Assembly: GCA_963847985.1 (NCBI GenBank)
Contig: CAWKBS010000003.1
Span: 137,102 to 201,101, forward strand
Length of the DNA: 64,000 bases
Direction: 5' to 3'
Source: JAIBJN01 sp963847985
GTDB lineage: Bacteria; Actinomycetota; Thermoleophilia; Gaiellales; Gaiellaceae
Shown piece after piece: positions 32,792 through 41,757 of this stretch; the first letter of the stretch is position 1; each line of letters opens with the position of its first letter. The notes beneath the pieces were generated by a model. It did not search any database. It saw nothing but the letters and a program-made list of their open reading frames with translations, and was not told the DNA's origin. Made by a program: the position numbers and the translations under genes.

Positions 32792-33829
32792 CTAGAGGAT
32801 GCGCCGGGCGCCGACGTAGTTCGAGCTGTAGTACCCGGTGATCGACGAGATCTTCACGACGTCGCCGGTGTGCGGCGAGTGGATGAACTGGTTCCCGCCG
32901 ATGTAGATGCCGACGTGCCCGAGGCCGTTGAAGAAGACCAGGTCACCCGGCTGGAGCTCGGAGCGGGAGACGGCGACGCCGGCGCCGTACTGCGTGGAGA
33001 CCGTGCGCGGGATGGAGGCCCCCGCCCGGGAGAAGACGTACATCGTGAAGCCGGAGCAGTCGAAGCCGGTGCTCGGCGAGGAGCCGCCCCACCGGTACGG
33101 GAGGCCGAGGTACTGCATGGCGATCCCGACGACGCCGCCGTACTGCGACGAGGGCGCGCCGGTGGGCGAGGAAGGTGAAGAGGGCGAAGAGGGCGCAGAG
33201 TTCGTCGTTGGCGGACTCGAGTTCAGCCGTGCCCGCGCGGCCGCCGCGATCCGCTCCTGGCGCCTGCGCTCGGCGGCCTCGAGCTCGGCGATCTGATCCT
33301 TGATGGAGGAGAGAAGCACCTGGCGCTGGGCGAGCGCGCCCTCGATCTCCTGGCGCCGCTGGGCGCGCTCGGCGACGACCTGCTCCTGCTTCGTGCGCGC
33401 CTTGGCGAGCTCGGCCTCGCGGGTCTTGATCTCCGTCCGGAACTTGCGAACCTCGCGCAGGATCTGCGCGTCCTGATCGCTCAGCCGGGACGCCGTGTCG
33501 ATTCCGTCGAGGATCTCATCGAGGCTGGAGGAGCCGAGCAGGATCTCGACGAGGTCGGGGCTGCCGTTCTGGTAGAGCTCGACCAGCCGCGACTCGAGCG
33601 TGCCCCGAGCCGACCCAAGATTCGACTTGGCGATCCCGAGACGCTTCTTGTTGACCTTCTGCTCGGCCTTGATCCCGTCGAGCTCGACCTGCGCGTTGTT
33701 GTACGCATCGATGATGAGCTCCAAGTCGCCGTCCAGCTCCTGGATCTGCACCATGACCGCCTGTGCCTCAGCCTCCTTCGACTCGATCCCCTGGGGCGCC
33801 GGGACGGCCGGCCCCGCCAGCGGCAGCAC
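32792..33829 (-). CDS. NlpC/P60 hydrolase with N-terminal coiled coil (RipA-like)
   Basis: The 345-residue form from GTG 33829 has a long coiled coil (about 15-200), a Ser/Pro linker (SSPPTTNSAPSSPSSPSSPT) and NlpC/P60. The catalytic Cys is in GFDCSGFTMYVFSRAGASIP near 256 and His in GLGHVGIYIGGNQFIHSPHT. This is the layout of RipA-like daughter-cell-separation hydrolases. The start is odd: an in-frame hydrophobic signal-like stretch (HALIFVLLALAVLPLAGPAV) extends upstream without ATG, GTG or TTG. An ATC at 33880 has AGGGGG 6 nt upstream, so the true start may lie there. Confidence 0.88.
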   Translation of the reverse strand: MLPLAGPAVPAPQGIESKEAEAQAVMVQIQELDGDLELIIDAYNNAQVELDGIKAEQKVNKKRLGIAKSNLGSARGTLESRLVELYQNGSPDLVEILLGSSSLDEILDGIDTASRLSDQDAQILREVRKFRTEIKTREAELAKARTKQEQVVAERAQRRQEIEGALAQRQVLLSSIKDQIAELEAAERRRQERIAAAARARLNSSPPTTNSAPSSPSSPSSPTGAPSSQYGGVVGIAMQYLGLPYRWGGSSPSTGFDCSGFTMYVFSRAGASIPRTVSTQYGAGVAVSRSELQPGDLVFFNGLGHVGIYIGGNQFIHSPHTGDVVKISSITGYYSSNYVGARRIL

Positions 33830-34028
33830 CGCCAGCGCGAGGAGAACGAAGATGAGGGCGTGTCTAGTCTGTGGTCTGATGCCGTACCCCCTGCCAGGGG
33901 AAACCGCACTAACGCGCCTGGGCCTGCGCTTACAAGCCGGGCATGGTAACAGGGGCTCTGGACAGCCTGCAAACTGAAGGCGCCGGAGCGGCGGCCCGGG
34001 GGAAGTGAGCTGGTACGCTCCCCGATTC

Positions 34029-35075
34029 GTGGACGCGGGCTCCCGAAGACCCCGGATCCGGCTCGCGGCGCTCGGCGCGCTCGCGCTCGCCGCCCTCCTT
34101 TTCTCCTCCGCGGCACTGGCCGACGACCCGGCGACCCTGCGGAGCGAGGCCGAGCGCCTGCGCGCCGAGAACGACGGCCTCGCGGCCCGTTCCCAAGCTG
34201 CCCTCCTCGAGCTCTACACCCTGGAGACACGCCTCGCGCGGGCCGAGGCGCGCGTCTCGGCGCTGCGCGCGCGCCAGGCATCGCTCGCCCGCGAGGAGCA
34301 GAGGGCCCGGCGCGGGCTCCGGCTGGCGCGCACCGACGTCAGAGAGGCCGAGCAGCGTCTGGGCAACCGCCTGCGCGCGCTCTACATCCGGGGCGAGGTC
34401 GACCCGCTCGCGGTGATCCTCGCCGCCGAGTCGCTCGACGACGCGTTCTCGGCGTACGACGGCCTCAGTCGACTGGCCGACCAGGATCGCTCCATCCTCA
34501 CGGAGCTGCGCGGGGCACGACAGCGCCTCCGGCAGTCGCTCCGCACGCTGGCGGGCCGCAGCGCCGAGCTGCGCCGCGTGGTCGCCGACGCCGAGGCCGG
34601 GCAGGAGCGGCTGGCCGCAGCCCGCTCGGAGCAGCAGGCGTTCCTGGCGAGCCTGTCGGCCCAGCGCGCGCTGAACGCCGGCCAGATCTCCGACCTGAGC
34701 GCGCAGGCTGCGGACGCGGCCGACCGGGCTGCGGCCCCGGCGCCCACGTCCGACCCGGGCCCCGGCTCGGAGCCGGCCCCGCAGCCGAGCCCGCCGGCGC
34801 CGCAGCCGGGCGGACAGCCGATGGTGGTCGACGTGGTCGCCTACTGCGGCGGCGGCGGCACCGCCAGCGGGCTTCCGCTGGGGTGGGGAACCGTCGCCGT
34901 GGACACGCGGATCTTCCCGTTCGGGACGAAGATGTACATCCCCGGCTACGGGGACGGGGTGGCGGCCGACCGCGGCTCGGCGATCGTCGGGAGAATCATC
35001 GACGTCTGGTTCCCGACGTGTGCCCAGGCACGCGCGTGGGGCCGGAAGACGCTCACGATCACCGTTTACTGGTAG
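34029..35075 (+). CDS. Coiled-coil protein with C-terminal 3D domain
   Basis: The 348-residue secreted protein has a signal peptide (LAALGALALAALLFSSAALA), a coiled coil (about 40-230; LRSEAERLRAENDGLAARSQ, LSAQAADAADRAA), a Pro-rich linker and a 3D domain. The 3D domain reads GGGGTASGLPLGWGTVAVDT, RIFPFGTKMYIPGYGDGVAA and DRGSAIVGRIIDVWF with the conserved Asp residues. Such domains resemble MltA/YuiC-type lytic transglycosylases. The GTG at 34029 follows TGGTACGCT; a GTG at 34005 is an alternative (356 residues). It is divergent from the RipA-like gene and shares its coiled-coil style. Confidence 0.85.
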   Translation: MDAGSRRPRIRLAALGALALAALLFSSAALADDPATLRSEAERLRAENDGLAARSQAALLELYTLETRLARAEARVSALRARQASLAREEQRARRGLRLARTDVREAEQRLGNRLRALYIRGEVDPLAVILAAESLDDAFSAYDGLSRLADQDRSILTELRGARQRLRQSLRTLAGRSAELRRVVADAEAGQERLAAARSEQQAFLASLSAQRALNAGQISDLSAQAADAADRAAAPAPTSDPGPGSEPAPQPSPPAPQPGGQPMVVDVVAYCGGGGTASGLPLGWGTVAVDTRIFPFGTKMYIPGYGDGVAADRGSAIVGRIIDVWFPTCAQARAWGRKTLTITVYW

Positions 35076-35126
35076 CGGCAGCCAGCTAGAATCCCCGGCT
35101 CGTCACCGCGAGCAGAGGAGGCAGCG

Positions 35127-35810
35127 ACGTCAGCCGCCGAGGATCGGCGCTCGGGGAAGCAGCTCGAGGAGCTGCGCGTCCTGCTCGTCGACGACCACGA
35201 CCTCTTCCGCACCGGCCTGAGGACCCTGCTCGAGGGCCAGGGGCTCCAGGTTGTGGGCGAGGCCGACAACGGACGGGAGGCGCTGCGGCTGGTCAGCGAG
35301 CTTGCCCCGGACGTGGTCGTGATGGACCTGAAGATGCCGGGGCTGACCGGCGTCGAGACGACGCGGCAGGTCTCGAGCATCGCCCCGCGCACGCGCGTCG
35401 TCGTGCTCACCATCTCCGTGGACGACGACGACGTGATGGCCGCCGTCATGGCCGGCGCCTGCGGCTACCTCCTGAAGGACTCGTCGATCGACCAGCTCAT
35501 CGCGGGCATCCACGCGGCCGCGAGCGGCGAGTCGCTCATCTCCCCGCAGATCGCCGCCAAGGTCCTCCAGCGCCTGCGCGCGCAGACGGCGGACACGGCC
35601 GCCGCCCGGACGATCCGAACCGAGCTCTCGGACCGCGAGCTCGAGGTCCTGCGCCTGATCGCGATCGGCAAGGACAACGCCGAGATCGCCCGGGAGCTCT
35701 TCATCAGCCCGAAGACGGTCAAGAACCACATCTCGAACATCCTCATGAAGCTCCAGATCGAGAACCGCATCCAGGCGGCCGTCTACGCCGTCCGCAGCGG
35801 GATCGTCTAG
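35127..35810 (+). CDS. NarL/LuxR-type response regulator, unusual start
   Basis: The receiver domain needs the acidic pair in ELRVLLVDDHDLFRTGLRTL near residue 20, so the gene must begin upstream of the first standard in-frame start (GTG 35253). AGAGGAGG at 35115-35122 precedes an in-frame ACG at 35127, which I take as the probable start or a mutated ATG. The phospho-acceptor Asp is in VVVMDLKMPGLTGVETTRQV and the Lys in CGYLLKDSSIDQLI. The LuxR helix-turn-helix is LSDRELEVLRLIAIGKDNAE with FISPKTVKNHISNILMKL. TAGAAT at about 35088 may be its -10. No histidine kinase is adjacent. Confidence 0.82.
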   Translation, partial: TSAAEDRRSGKQLEELRVLLVDDHDLFRTGLRTLLEGQGLQVVGEADNGREALRLVSELAPDVVVMDLKMPGLTGVETTRQVSSIAPRTRVVVLTISVDDDDVMAAVMAGACGYLLKDSSIDQLIAGIHAAASGESLISPQIAAKVLQRLRAQTADTAAARTIRTELSDRELEVLRLIAIGKDNAEIARELFISPKTVKNHISNILMKLQIENRIQAAVYAVRSGIV

Positions 35811-35834
35811 CCCGGCGAGCGCCCCAGCGCCGGG

Positions 35835-36125
35835 TCAGCGCCGGCCGGCGAGCGTCCCGAGCAGGCCGCGGAGATGGGAGAGCTCCTCCTCGAGGAGCGA
35901 AAGCCGGGCCTTGAGGATGCGCACCTCGCCGACGTGCTCGTCGCTGCCCGCGAGGCGCCGGATCTCCCCCTCTGCGTGGAGCCGTTCCGCGTCGAGAGCG
36001 AGCGCGCGGGCATAGCCGTCCGTCAGCGTATGCTCGAGGACGTCCGCGCTCGGCTCCCGCTCGGCGGGTTGGTCCTGCAGCAGAACCCGGATGCGGTCGA
36101 AGAGGATGGAGATGTCGTCGCTCAT
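35835..36125 (-). CDS. Small coiled-coil protein, unknown function
   Basis: The 96-residue acidic protein starts MSDDISILFDRIRVLLQDQP and ends in a coiled coil (VGEVRILKARLSLLEEELSH). No family is recognised. A GTG directly before the ATG (GTGATGAGC) is an alternative start, with TACGTT 8 nt upstream. The gene converges on the response regulator. Confidence 0.6.
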   Translation of the reverse strand: MSDDISILFDRIRVLLQDQPAEREPSADVLEHTLTDGYARALALDAERLHAEGEIRRLAGSDEHVGEVRILKARLSLLEEELSHLRGLLGTLAGRR

Positions 36126-36242
36126 CACGGACACTGAACGTACCGCCGGTCGAGGCCGCCTCCAAGGGCCGAACGGCCTATCCTGCGGGGCGGTCGGACC
36201 TACGACGTTGTCGCTCCATTGAGGAATCACGGGGTCATCCGG

Positions 36243-37445
36243 ATGCGCGCGCTCGCCGTCGCGGCGGCGCTCTTCGCCGCTCTGGCGGCGCTCGCGGGCC
36301 CTGCGGCCGGGCAGTCGCTCCGGGAGCGCCTCGACCGCGCTCTCAACGTGGCCGGCGTCTCGCGCGCCCAGACGGGCGCGTTCGCGCTCGACCTGGAAAC
36401 GGGGCGCGTCGTGTACGGGCTGAACCGCACCCGCTCGCTCAGCCCTGCGTCGAACGAGAAGCTCGGCGTCGCCCTGGCCGCGCTCGAGCGGCTCGGGCCC
36501 GGCTACCGCATCAGCACGCAGGTTCTCGGTGTCGGTGCTCTCAGCGGCTCGACCTGGGAGGGTGGGCTCTTTCTCAAGGGATTCGGCGACCCGACGCTGA
36601 CGTCGACCGACCTGCGGACGCTAGCCTCGACCCTCCGCTCGACCGGCATCAGGCGGGTCACCGGCAGAATCGCCGGCGACGAGAGCTACTTCGACAAGCG
36701 GCGCACGGCGAGCGGCTGGCAACGGTCCTTCTACAAGCTCGAGTCTCCGCCGCTTTCGGCGCTCGTCGTCGACCGCGCGCGCGTGGCCGGCCGAACGGTC
36801 GACAACCCGGCGCTCGCCGCAGCCAAGGCATTCCGGCGCGCGCTGGCCGCCGTCGGGATCTCAGTCGGCGGCCGCGCGGTCGTCGGCACGGCTCCCGCGG
36901 GCGCGACGGCGCTCGCGGCAGTCGGCTCGGCATCCGTGGCCGGCATCGTCCGCCGGATGAACAAGGTCAGCGACAACTTCTACGCCGAGATGCTCGTGAA
37001 GCACCTGGGCGCCGTCGCCCGCGGGGCGGGAACGACGGTGGCGGGCTGCATCGTCGTCCGCCGCGTGCTCCAGGGTCGCGGCGTCCCGCTCGCCGGCGTG
37101 CGCATCGTCGACGGATCGGGGCTCTCGGCGCACGACCGCGCCACCGCCAACGCGATCGGGGCCCTGCTCGTCTCGGCCTGGCGCGACCCGGCCCTCCGCA
37201 AGCCGTTCTTCGCGTCGCTGGCGATCGCCGGCACGGACGGGACGCTCAAGGATCGCATGCGCAGCGGCCCGGCCCGGAGCCGCGTGCGGGCGAAGACCGG
37301 CACGCTGAACACGGCTTCCGCGCTCTCCGGCTACGCGGGGTCTCGCTACGTCTTCGCGATCCTGCAGAACGGGCACCCGATCCGCTGGTCGCGCGCGCGA
37401 ATTGCCCAGGACCGCTTCGTGCAGGCGCTCGCGCGCGCTCTGTGA
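36243..37445 (+). CDS. dacB: D-alanyl-D-alanine carboxypeptidase/endopeptidase (PBP4, S13)
   Basis: This 400-residue secreted penicillin-binding protein trims peptidoglycan stem peptides. It has a signal peptide (ALAVAAALFAALAALAGPAA) and the SxxK motif in SLSPASNEKLGVALAALERL near 70. SxN is in NKVSDNFYAEMLVKHLGAVA near 244, and KTG in VRAKTGTLNTASALSGYAGS near 351. GGLFLKGFGDPTLTSTDLRT is typical of family S13. The ATG at 36243 is preferred; a TTG lies at 36219. Confidence 0.92.
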   Translation: MRALAVAAALFAALAALAGPAAGQSLRERLDRALNVAGVSRAQTGAFALDLETGRVVYGLNRTRSLSPASNEKLGVALAALERLGPGYRISTQVLGVGALSGSTWEGGLFLKGFGDPTLTSTDLRTLASTLRSTGIRRVTGRIAGDESYFDKRRTASGWQRSFYKLESPPLSALVVDRARVAGRTVDNPALAAAKAFRRALAAVGISVGGRAVVGTAPAGATALAAVGSASVAGIVRRMNKVSDNFYAEMLVKHLGAVARGAGTTVAGCIVVRRVLQGRGVPLAGVRIVDGSGLSAHDRATANAIGALLVSAWRDPALRKPFFASLAIAGTDGTLKDRMRSGPARSRVRAKTGTLNTASALSGYAGSRYVFAILQNGHPIRWSRARIAQDRFVQALARAL

Positions 37446-37903
37446 CCGTGGCCGAGCGCTTCCAGGCGACGATCCAACTCCAGGGCAAGACGGCCACGTT
37501 CTTCGAGGTCCCGCTGGACGTCCCGGCCGTCTTCGGCCGCGCCCGAGCGCCCGTGCGGGTCACGATCGGAGGCCACGCCTACCGCAGCACGATCGCGCCC
37601 TACGGCGACCGCTACCTCCTGCCGCTGAACCGCGCGAACCGTGAGGCCGCCGGAGTTGCCGCCGGCGACACGGTCGCGGTCGAGGTCGAGCTCGACACCC
37701 AGCCGCGCACGGTCGAGGTCCCCGCCGACCTGGCCGCCGCGCTCGCGGAAGACCCGGCTGCGGCCGCCGCCTTCGAGCGGCTCTCGTACACGCACCGCCG
37801 CGAGTACGTCGAGTGGATCACGGAGGCGAAGCGTGACGAGACGCGCCGCCGCCGGATCGCCGAGACGCCGGCCCGCCTCCGGGCGGAAAAGCCCGCCCCC
37901 TAG
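37442..37903 (+). CDS. DUF1905 / YdeI-OmpD-associated domain protein
   Basis: The 153-residue protein begins with a DUF1905-like beta domain (RFQATIQLQGKTATFFEVPL, RVTIGGHAYRSTIAPYGDRY, AAGVAAGDTVAVEVELDTQP). It ends with the YdeI-type helix (ERLSYTHRREYVEWITEAKR). The function is unknown. The GTG start overlaps the dacB stop (GTGA), and its stop overlaps ligA by 4 bp. Confidence 0.85.
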   Translation: MTVAERFQATIQLQGKTATFFEVPLDVPAVFGRARAPVRVTIGGHAYRSTIAPYGDRYLLPLNRANREAAGVAAGDTVAVEVELDTQPRTVEVPADLAAALAEDPAAAAAFERLSYTHRREYVEWITEAKRDETRRRRIAETPARLRAEKPAP

Positions 37904-39921
37904 GCCACCAGCTTCTCGAAGGCCGCCTCGTCGAGGATCTCGACGCCGGCCTTGCGCGCCTTGTCCGCCTTCGAGCCAGGGCTCTCGCCGACGATCACGG
38001 CGGTCGTCTTCTTCGAAACCGAGTCCGTCACCCTGGCGCCCTTCGTCTCGAGCGCGGCACGCGCCTGCTCGCGCGACCAGCGTTCGAGCGTCCCCGTGAT
38101 CACGAACGTCTGCCCGGTGAGCGGGCCCTCGACCGGCTTCTCCGCGTCGCCCAGCTCGAGCCGGATGCCGAGGCCGCGCAGCTCCTCCACGAGCGCGCGA
38201 TTCCGCTCCTCGGCGAACCAGGTGGCGATCGACTCGGCGCGGTCGGGGCCGATGCCGTCGACCTGCTCGATGTCCTCCTGCGTCGCGGTCAGGAGCCCGT
38301 CCACGGAGACGAAGTGGCGCGCGAGGTTCTGCGCGGTCACCCAGCCGACGTCGGGGATGTTGAGGCCCGCGAGGACGCGCGCGAACGCAATGTCCTTGGA
38401 GGCGGCGATCGCGTCGACCGCGTTCTGTGCCGAGATGTCCGCGTAGCCGTCGAGCTCGGCGAGCTGCTCCTTCGTGAGGCGGTAGAGGTCGGGGATCGAG
38501 CGGAGGAGGCCGAGATCCCAGAGGCGGCGCACGAACTGCTCGCCGACGCCCTCGATGTCGGCGGCGCCCATGACCCAGTTGTTCAGCGTCTCGAGCCCGC
38601 GGGAGGGGCAGTCGTCGTTGGGGCAGCGGTGCATGACCTCGCCCTCGGGCTTGACGATGTCGAAGCCGCATAGCGGGCACTTCTTCGGCATGCGGAAGCG
38701 CTTCGTCCCCTTCGCGTGCGGCATGACCGGGCCGACGACCTGCGGGATGACGTCGCCGGCGCGCTGGACGATGACGGTGTCGCCCTCGCGGATGTCCTTC
38801 CGGTTGATGTCCTCCTCGTTGTGGAGCGTCGCCTGGGAGACGGTGACGCCGCCGACCTCGACCGGAGCGAGCTTCGCCCACGGGTTGAGCGCACCCGTGC
38901 GGCCCACGCGCACGTGGATCTTCTCGAGCTTCGTCTGCGCCGTCATCGGCGCCCACTTGAACGCGCGCGCCCAGCGCGGGCGGCCGTGGAGGGCGCCCAG
39001 GCGCTGCTGCTGGTCGATCGAGTCGACCTTGATGACGATCCCGTCGATCTCGTAGTCGAGCTCGATGCGCTTCCGCTCCCACTCGGCGCATTCGCGCGCG
39101 ACGTCCTCGAGAGACTCGTGGCGCTTCGCGTGCGGGTTCGTGCGGAAGCCGCGCTCGCGGAGCCACTCGAGGGTGGCCGACTGGGAGTCGAGCGACGTTC
39201 CGTCGGCCTGGCCGATGCCATAGGCCCAGATCGAGAGGTCGCGCTCCGCGGTGATCTGCGGGTTGAGCTGGCGCAGCGAGCCCGCCGCCGCGTTGCGCGG
39301 GTTCGGGGCGATCTTCTTGCCCTCCTCGGCGAGGCGCTCGTTCAGCCGGTTGAAGGCCGAGATGGGGAAGTAGATCTCCCCGCGCACCTCGAGCGTCCCC
39401 GAGTGCTCCCCGCCGTCCACGGAGCGCATGCGGAGCGGGATCGCCTTGATCGTGCGCAGGTTCGTAGTCACGTCCTCCCCGCGCTGGCCGTCGCCCCGCG
39501 TCGCCCCGCGGACGAACTCGCCGTTCTCGTAGACGAGCGAGACGGCGGAGCCGTCGATCTTCGGCTCGGTGACGTACGCGACCGGCTCGTCCGAGTCGAG
39601 CCGCTTGCGCACGTCGTCCGCCCACTTCTCGAGCGCCTCGTCGGTCGTCACCTTCTCGAGCGACCCCATCGGGGTGAGGTGGTCGACCTTGCGGAACTTG
39701 TCCGAGGGCGTGGCGCCGACGCGCTGCGTCGGCGAGTCGGGGGTGACGAGGTCGGGATACTCGTCCTCGAGAGCTTTGAGCTCGTCGAAGAGGCGGTCGT
39801 AGTCCGCGTCAGAGATCTCCGGGTCGTCGAGGACGTGGTACCGGTACAGGTGATGCTCGACCTGCTCGCGCAGCTCGGCGGCGCGCTTCTGGACGGCCTT
39901 GGACGGCTTCTTAGAGGACAT
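37900..39921 (-). CDS. ligA: NAD-dependent DNA ligase
   Basis: It seals nicks in replication and repair. The 673 residues contain the NAD-binding Ia domain (RYHVLDDPEISDADYDRLFD), the adenylated Lys in YVTEPKIDGSAVSLVYENGE near 120, and an OB fold. A four-cysteine zinc finger follows (CPLCGFDIVKPEGEVMHRCP). Helix-hairpin-helix repeats (QEDIEQVDGIGPDRAESIAT) and a C-terminal BRCT domain (GPLTGQTFVITGTLERWSRE) end it. The ATG overlaps the 3' end of the upstream HAD gene by 11 bp. Confidence 0.96.
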   Translation of the reverse strand: MSSKKPSKAVQKRAAELREQVEHHLYRYHVLDDPEISDADYDRLFDELKALEDEYPDLVTPDSPTQRVGATPSDKFRKVDHLTPMGSLEKVTTDEALEKWADDVRKRLDSDEPVAYVTEPKIDGSAVSLVYENGEFVRGATRGDGQRGEDVTTNLRTIKAIPLRMRSVDGGEHSGTLEVRGEIYFPISAFNRLNERLAEEGKKIAPNPRNAAAGSLRQLNPQITAERDLSIWAYGIGQADGTSLDSQSATLEWLRERGFRTNPHAKRHESLEDVARECAEWERKRIELDYEIDGIVIKVDSIDQQQRLGALHGRPRWARAFKWAPMTAQTKLEKIHVRVGRTGALNPWAKLAPVEVGGVTVSQATLHNEEDINRKDIREGDTVIVQRAGDVIPQVVGPVMPHAKGTKRFRMPKKCPLCGFDIVKPEGEVMHRCPNDDCPSRGLETLNNWVMGAADIEGVGEQFVRRLWDLGLLRSIPDLYRLTKEQLAELDGYADISAQNAVDAIAASKDIAFARVLAGLNIPDVGWVTAQNLARHFVSVDGLLTATQEDIEQVDGIGPDRAESIATWFAEERNRALVEELRGLGIRLELGDAEKPVEGPLTGQTFVITGTLERWSREQARAALETKGARVTDSVSKKTTAVIVGESPGSKADKARKAGVEILDEAAFEKLVA

Positions 39922-40564
39922 CGAGGAGCTGCTCCGGCGTCTCGACCAGCACGTCGGCTTCCGCGAGCGCGTCGACCGGGTGGATGTTCCCCCACGCCAC
40001 CGCGACCGTGAACACGCCGGCCGCCTTGCCCGCGCCTACGTCGAACGGCGAGTCGCCCACGAAGGCCGCCTCCGACGGCTCGGCGCCGAGCAGGTCGAGC
40101 GCCGCGAGGACGGGCGCCGGGTCGGGCTTGTGGCGCTCGGTCATGTCGGAGGTGACGACGACGTCGAAGTAGGGCTCGAGCGGCAGCACGGCGAAGGCGA
40201 GCTCGACCGTCTTGCGCCGCTTCGCGGTCACGATCCCGAGGCGGCGGCCCTGGCGCTTCAGCTCCGCGAGGACGAGCTCGATCCCCGCGAAGGCCTCCAG
40301 CTCGTCGTGCAGCGGCTCGTTGTGCTCGCGGTAGACGCGCACCAGCTCGTCGGCCTGCGCGTCGTCGATCGCCCGCATCTGGTCGTAGATGTTGGAGCCG
40401 CCGACCAGCGCGGCCAGCTCGGCCTCGGGAATCTCCCGCTCGAGCACGGTGCTGGTGGCGTGCTTGAAGGAGGAGAGGATGATCGCGCCGGAGTCGATCA
40501 GCGTGCCGTCGAGATCGAAGAGGACATTCGGGTAGGGCACCACGTTGATCGTATCGACGGCCAT
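39911..40564 (-). CDS. HAD-superfamily hydrolase (phosphoglycolate phosphatase-like)
   Basis: The 217-residue protein has motif I YPNVLFDLDGTLIDSGAIIL, motif II GIVTAKRRKTVELAFAV, Lys in TSDMTERHKPDPAPVLAALD and motif IV AAFVGDSPFDVGAGKAAGVF. It fits the Gph/PpaX group of small phosphatases. The ATG at 40564 was chosen over an upstream frame to 40624. Confidence 0.88.
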   Translation of the reverse strand: MAVDTINVVPYPNVLFDLDGTLIDSGAIILSSFKHATSTVLEREIPEAELAALVGGSNIYDQMRAIDDAQADELVRVYREHNEPLHDELEAFAGIELVLAELKRQGRRLGIVTAKRRKTVELAFAVLPLEPYFDVVVTSDMTERHKPDPAPVLAALDLLGAEPSEAAFVGDSPFDVGAGKAAGVFTVAVAWGNIHPVDALAEADVLVETPEQLLDVL

Positions 40565-40580
40565 GTGCCAAGATCCCGTC

Positions 40581-40988
40581 GTGGCGCAGGGTGACGGCAC
40601 CCAGGAATCGCCGTGGGTCCTCAAGACCCCGCCCGGGACGTCGGACTACCGGATGTACCGGGACGAGGCCGCCGACCCGCCGGCGCTCGTCTGCGTCGTC
40701 GGCAAGACGACGCTCGGCTATCAGCTTCGCGCGCTCGACGACCTGCACGCGATGCTGAAGGCCCACGGCGACTGGATGCCGCTCGGGAGCGCCGACGAGC
40801 AGAAGCCGGCAGCCGAGGGCACGGTCGAGGCGTGGGCGCGCTCGCCCGACAACCCCGTCGGCGGCTGGTACGGGCTCAAGAAGGGACTGCGCGGGCGCTT
40901 CGCCATGTACGTGCCACCGCTCATGGAGGAGCTGGGCCTCGCCGAGCTCGAGCACAACCCGCGCAACAACCACATGCGGGCCGTCTAG
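40581..40988 (+). CDS. Conserved hypothetical protein (DUF6855-like)
   Basis: The 135-residue protein contains GTQESPWVLKTPPGTSDYRM, VCVVGKTTLGYQLRALDDLH, GDWMPLGSADEQKPAAEGTV, PVGGWYGLKKGLRGRFAMYV and PLMEELGLAELEHNPRNNHM. I recall this pattern in a small family of uncharacterised proteins; the family label is tentative. The GTG at 40581 avoids overlap with the divergent HAD start; an ATG at 40563 is possible. Confidence 0.75.
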   Translation: MAQGDGTQESPWVLKTPPGTSDYRMYRDEAADPPALVCVVGKTTLGYQLRALDDLHAMLKAHGDWMPLGSADEQKPAAEGTVEAWARSPDNPVGGWYGLKKGLRGRFAMYVPPLMEELGLAELEHNPRNNHMRAV

Positions 40989-41704
40989 TAGAACACGCGC
41001 TCCAGGTACAGACCCCACGCCGGCACGGTCGTACCCGCCTCGTCGCGCGGGCGACCCACCAGCAGCCGCTCGATCTCGTCCGGTGACTGCTCGAGCATCG
41101 TCCCGACGAGGGTCCGCACCATATGGCGCAGGAAGCGGTCGGCCGTGATCGTGAAGGCGAGAACGTCGCCGTCGCGCTCCCAGGCCGCCTCGCGGACGAC
41201 CCGGACGAACGAGTCGTGCTGTGTCTCCGTCGGGGTGAAGGCGCGGAAGTCGTGCTCGCCGACGAGGAGCGCGGCCGAGGCGGCGAGCGCCTCTTCGTCG
41301 AGGGGGCGCGGAAGCCAGAGCGAGCGGTTCAGCTCGAGCGGCGAGTGGGCGGCGCGCCGCCAGATGCGGTAGCGGTAGGAACGACCCGTCGCCGAGAAGC
41401 GCGCGCTGAAGTCATCCGAGGCGGCCTCGCTCTCCAGGGCGGCGACGTCGTCGGGAAGGACGCCGTTGAGAGCGGCTGCGGCCCGATCCGGCGGCGGCCC
41501 ACCCTCGGCCGCGAAGCTCGCCACCTGCCCGAGCGCGTGGACACCCGCGTCGGTGCGCCCGGCGACCGCGAGCCCGCTCCAGCGAGGGAAGACCTGGTCG
41601 AGAGCGGCGCGCAGCTCGCCCTCGACGGTTCTCAGCCCCGGTTGAGCGGCCCAGCCGGCGAACCCCGTCCCGGCGTACTCGAGCGTGACCCTGACGACCG
41701 TCAC
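40985..41704 (-). CDS. truA: tRNA pseudouridine(38-40) synthase
   Basis: It isomerises uridines in the anticodon arm. The 239-residue protein has RVTLEYAGTGFAGWAAQPGL, the catalytic Asp in GLAVAGRTDAGVHALGQVAS near 50, FSARFSATGRSYRYRIWRRA and DRFLRHMVRTLVGTMLEQSP. The GTG at 41704 is preceded by GGCGGGG. It sits just beyond the rplQ end of the ribosomal cluster, separated by an ArsR module on the other strand. Confidence 0.95.
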   Translation of the reverse strand: MTVVRVTLEYAGTGFAGWAAQPGLRTVEGELRAALDQVFPRWSGLAVAGRTDAGVHALGQVASFAAEGGPPPDRAAAALNGVLPDDVAALESEAASDDFSARFSATGRSYRYRIWRRAAHSPLELNRSLWLPRPLDEEALAASAALLVGEHDFRAFTPTETQHDSFVRVVREAAWERDGDVLAFTITADRFLRHMVRTLVGTMLEQSPDEIERLLVGRPRDEAGTTVPAWGLYLERVFY

Positions 41705-41723
41705 CCCGCCGCCCACCGACCTC

Positions 41724-41742
41724 AAGTAACAGTCTGTTACTT
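41724..41742. promoter_or_regulatory. Perfect 19-bp palindrome upstream of truA and arsR
   Basis: AAGTAACAG-T-CTGTTACTT is perfectly palindromic. It lies between the truA start and the arsR promoter and could be an operator for either direction. Its half-site differs from the GTAAGC palindromes next to it. Confidence 0.55.
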
Positions 41743-41757
41743 GGACGCGGGGAAGGG

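Noticed and set aside
33880..34004. Possible cyclic-di-AMP (ydaO/yuaA) riboswitch upstream of the RipA-like gene
   Set aside because: Such genes are often controlled this way in actinobacteria, but I could not find the conserved GGGGAACCC and GGGTGAA segments; only a ribosome-binding-site hairpin is visible.
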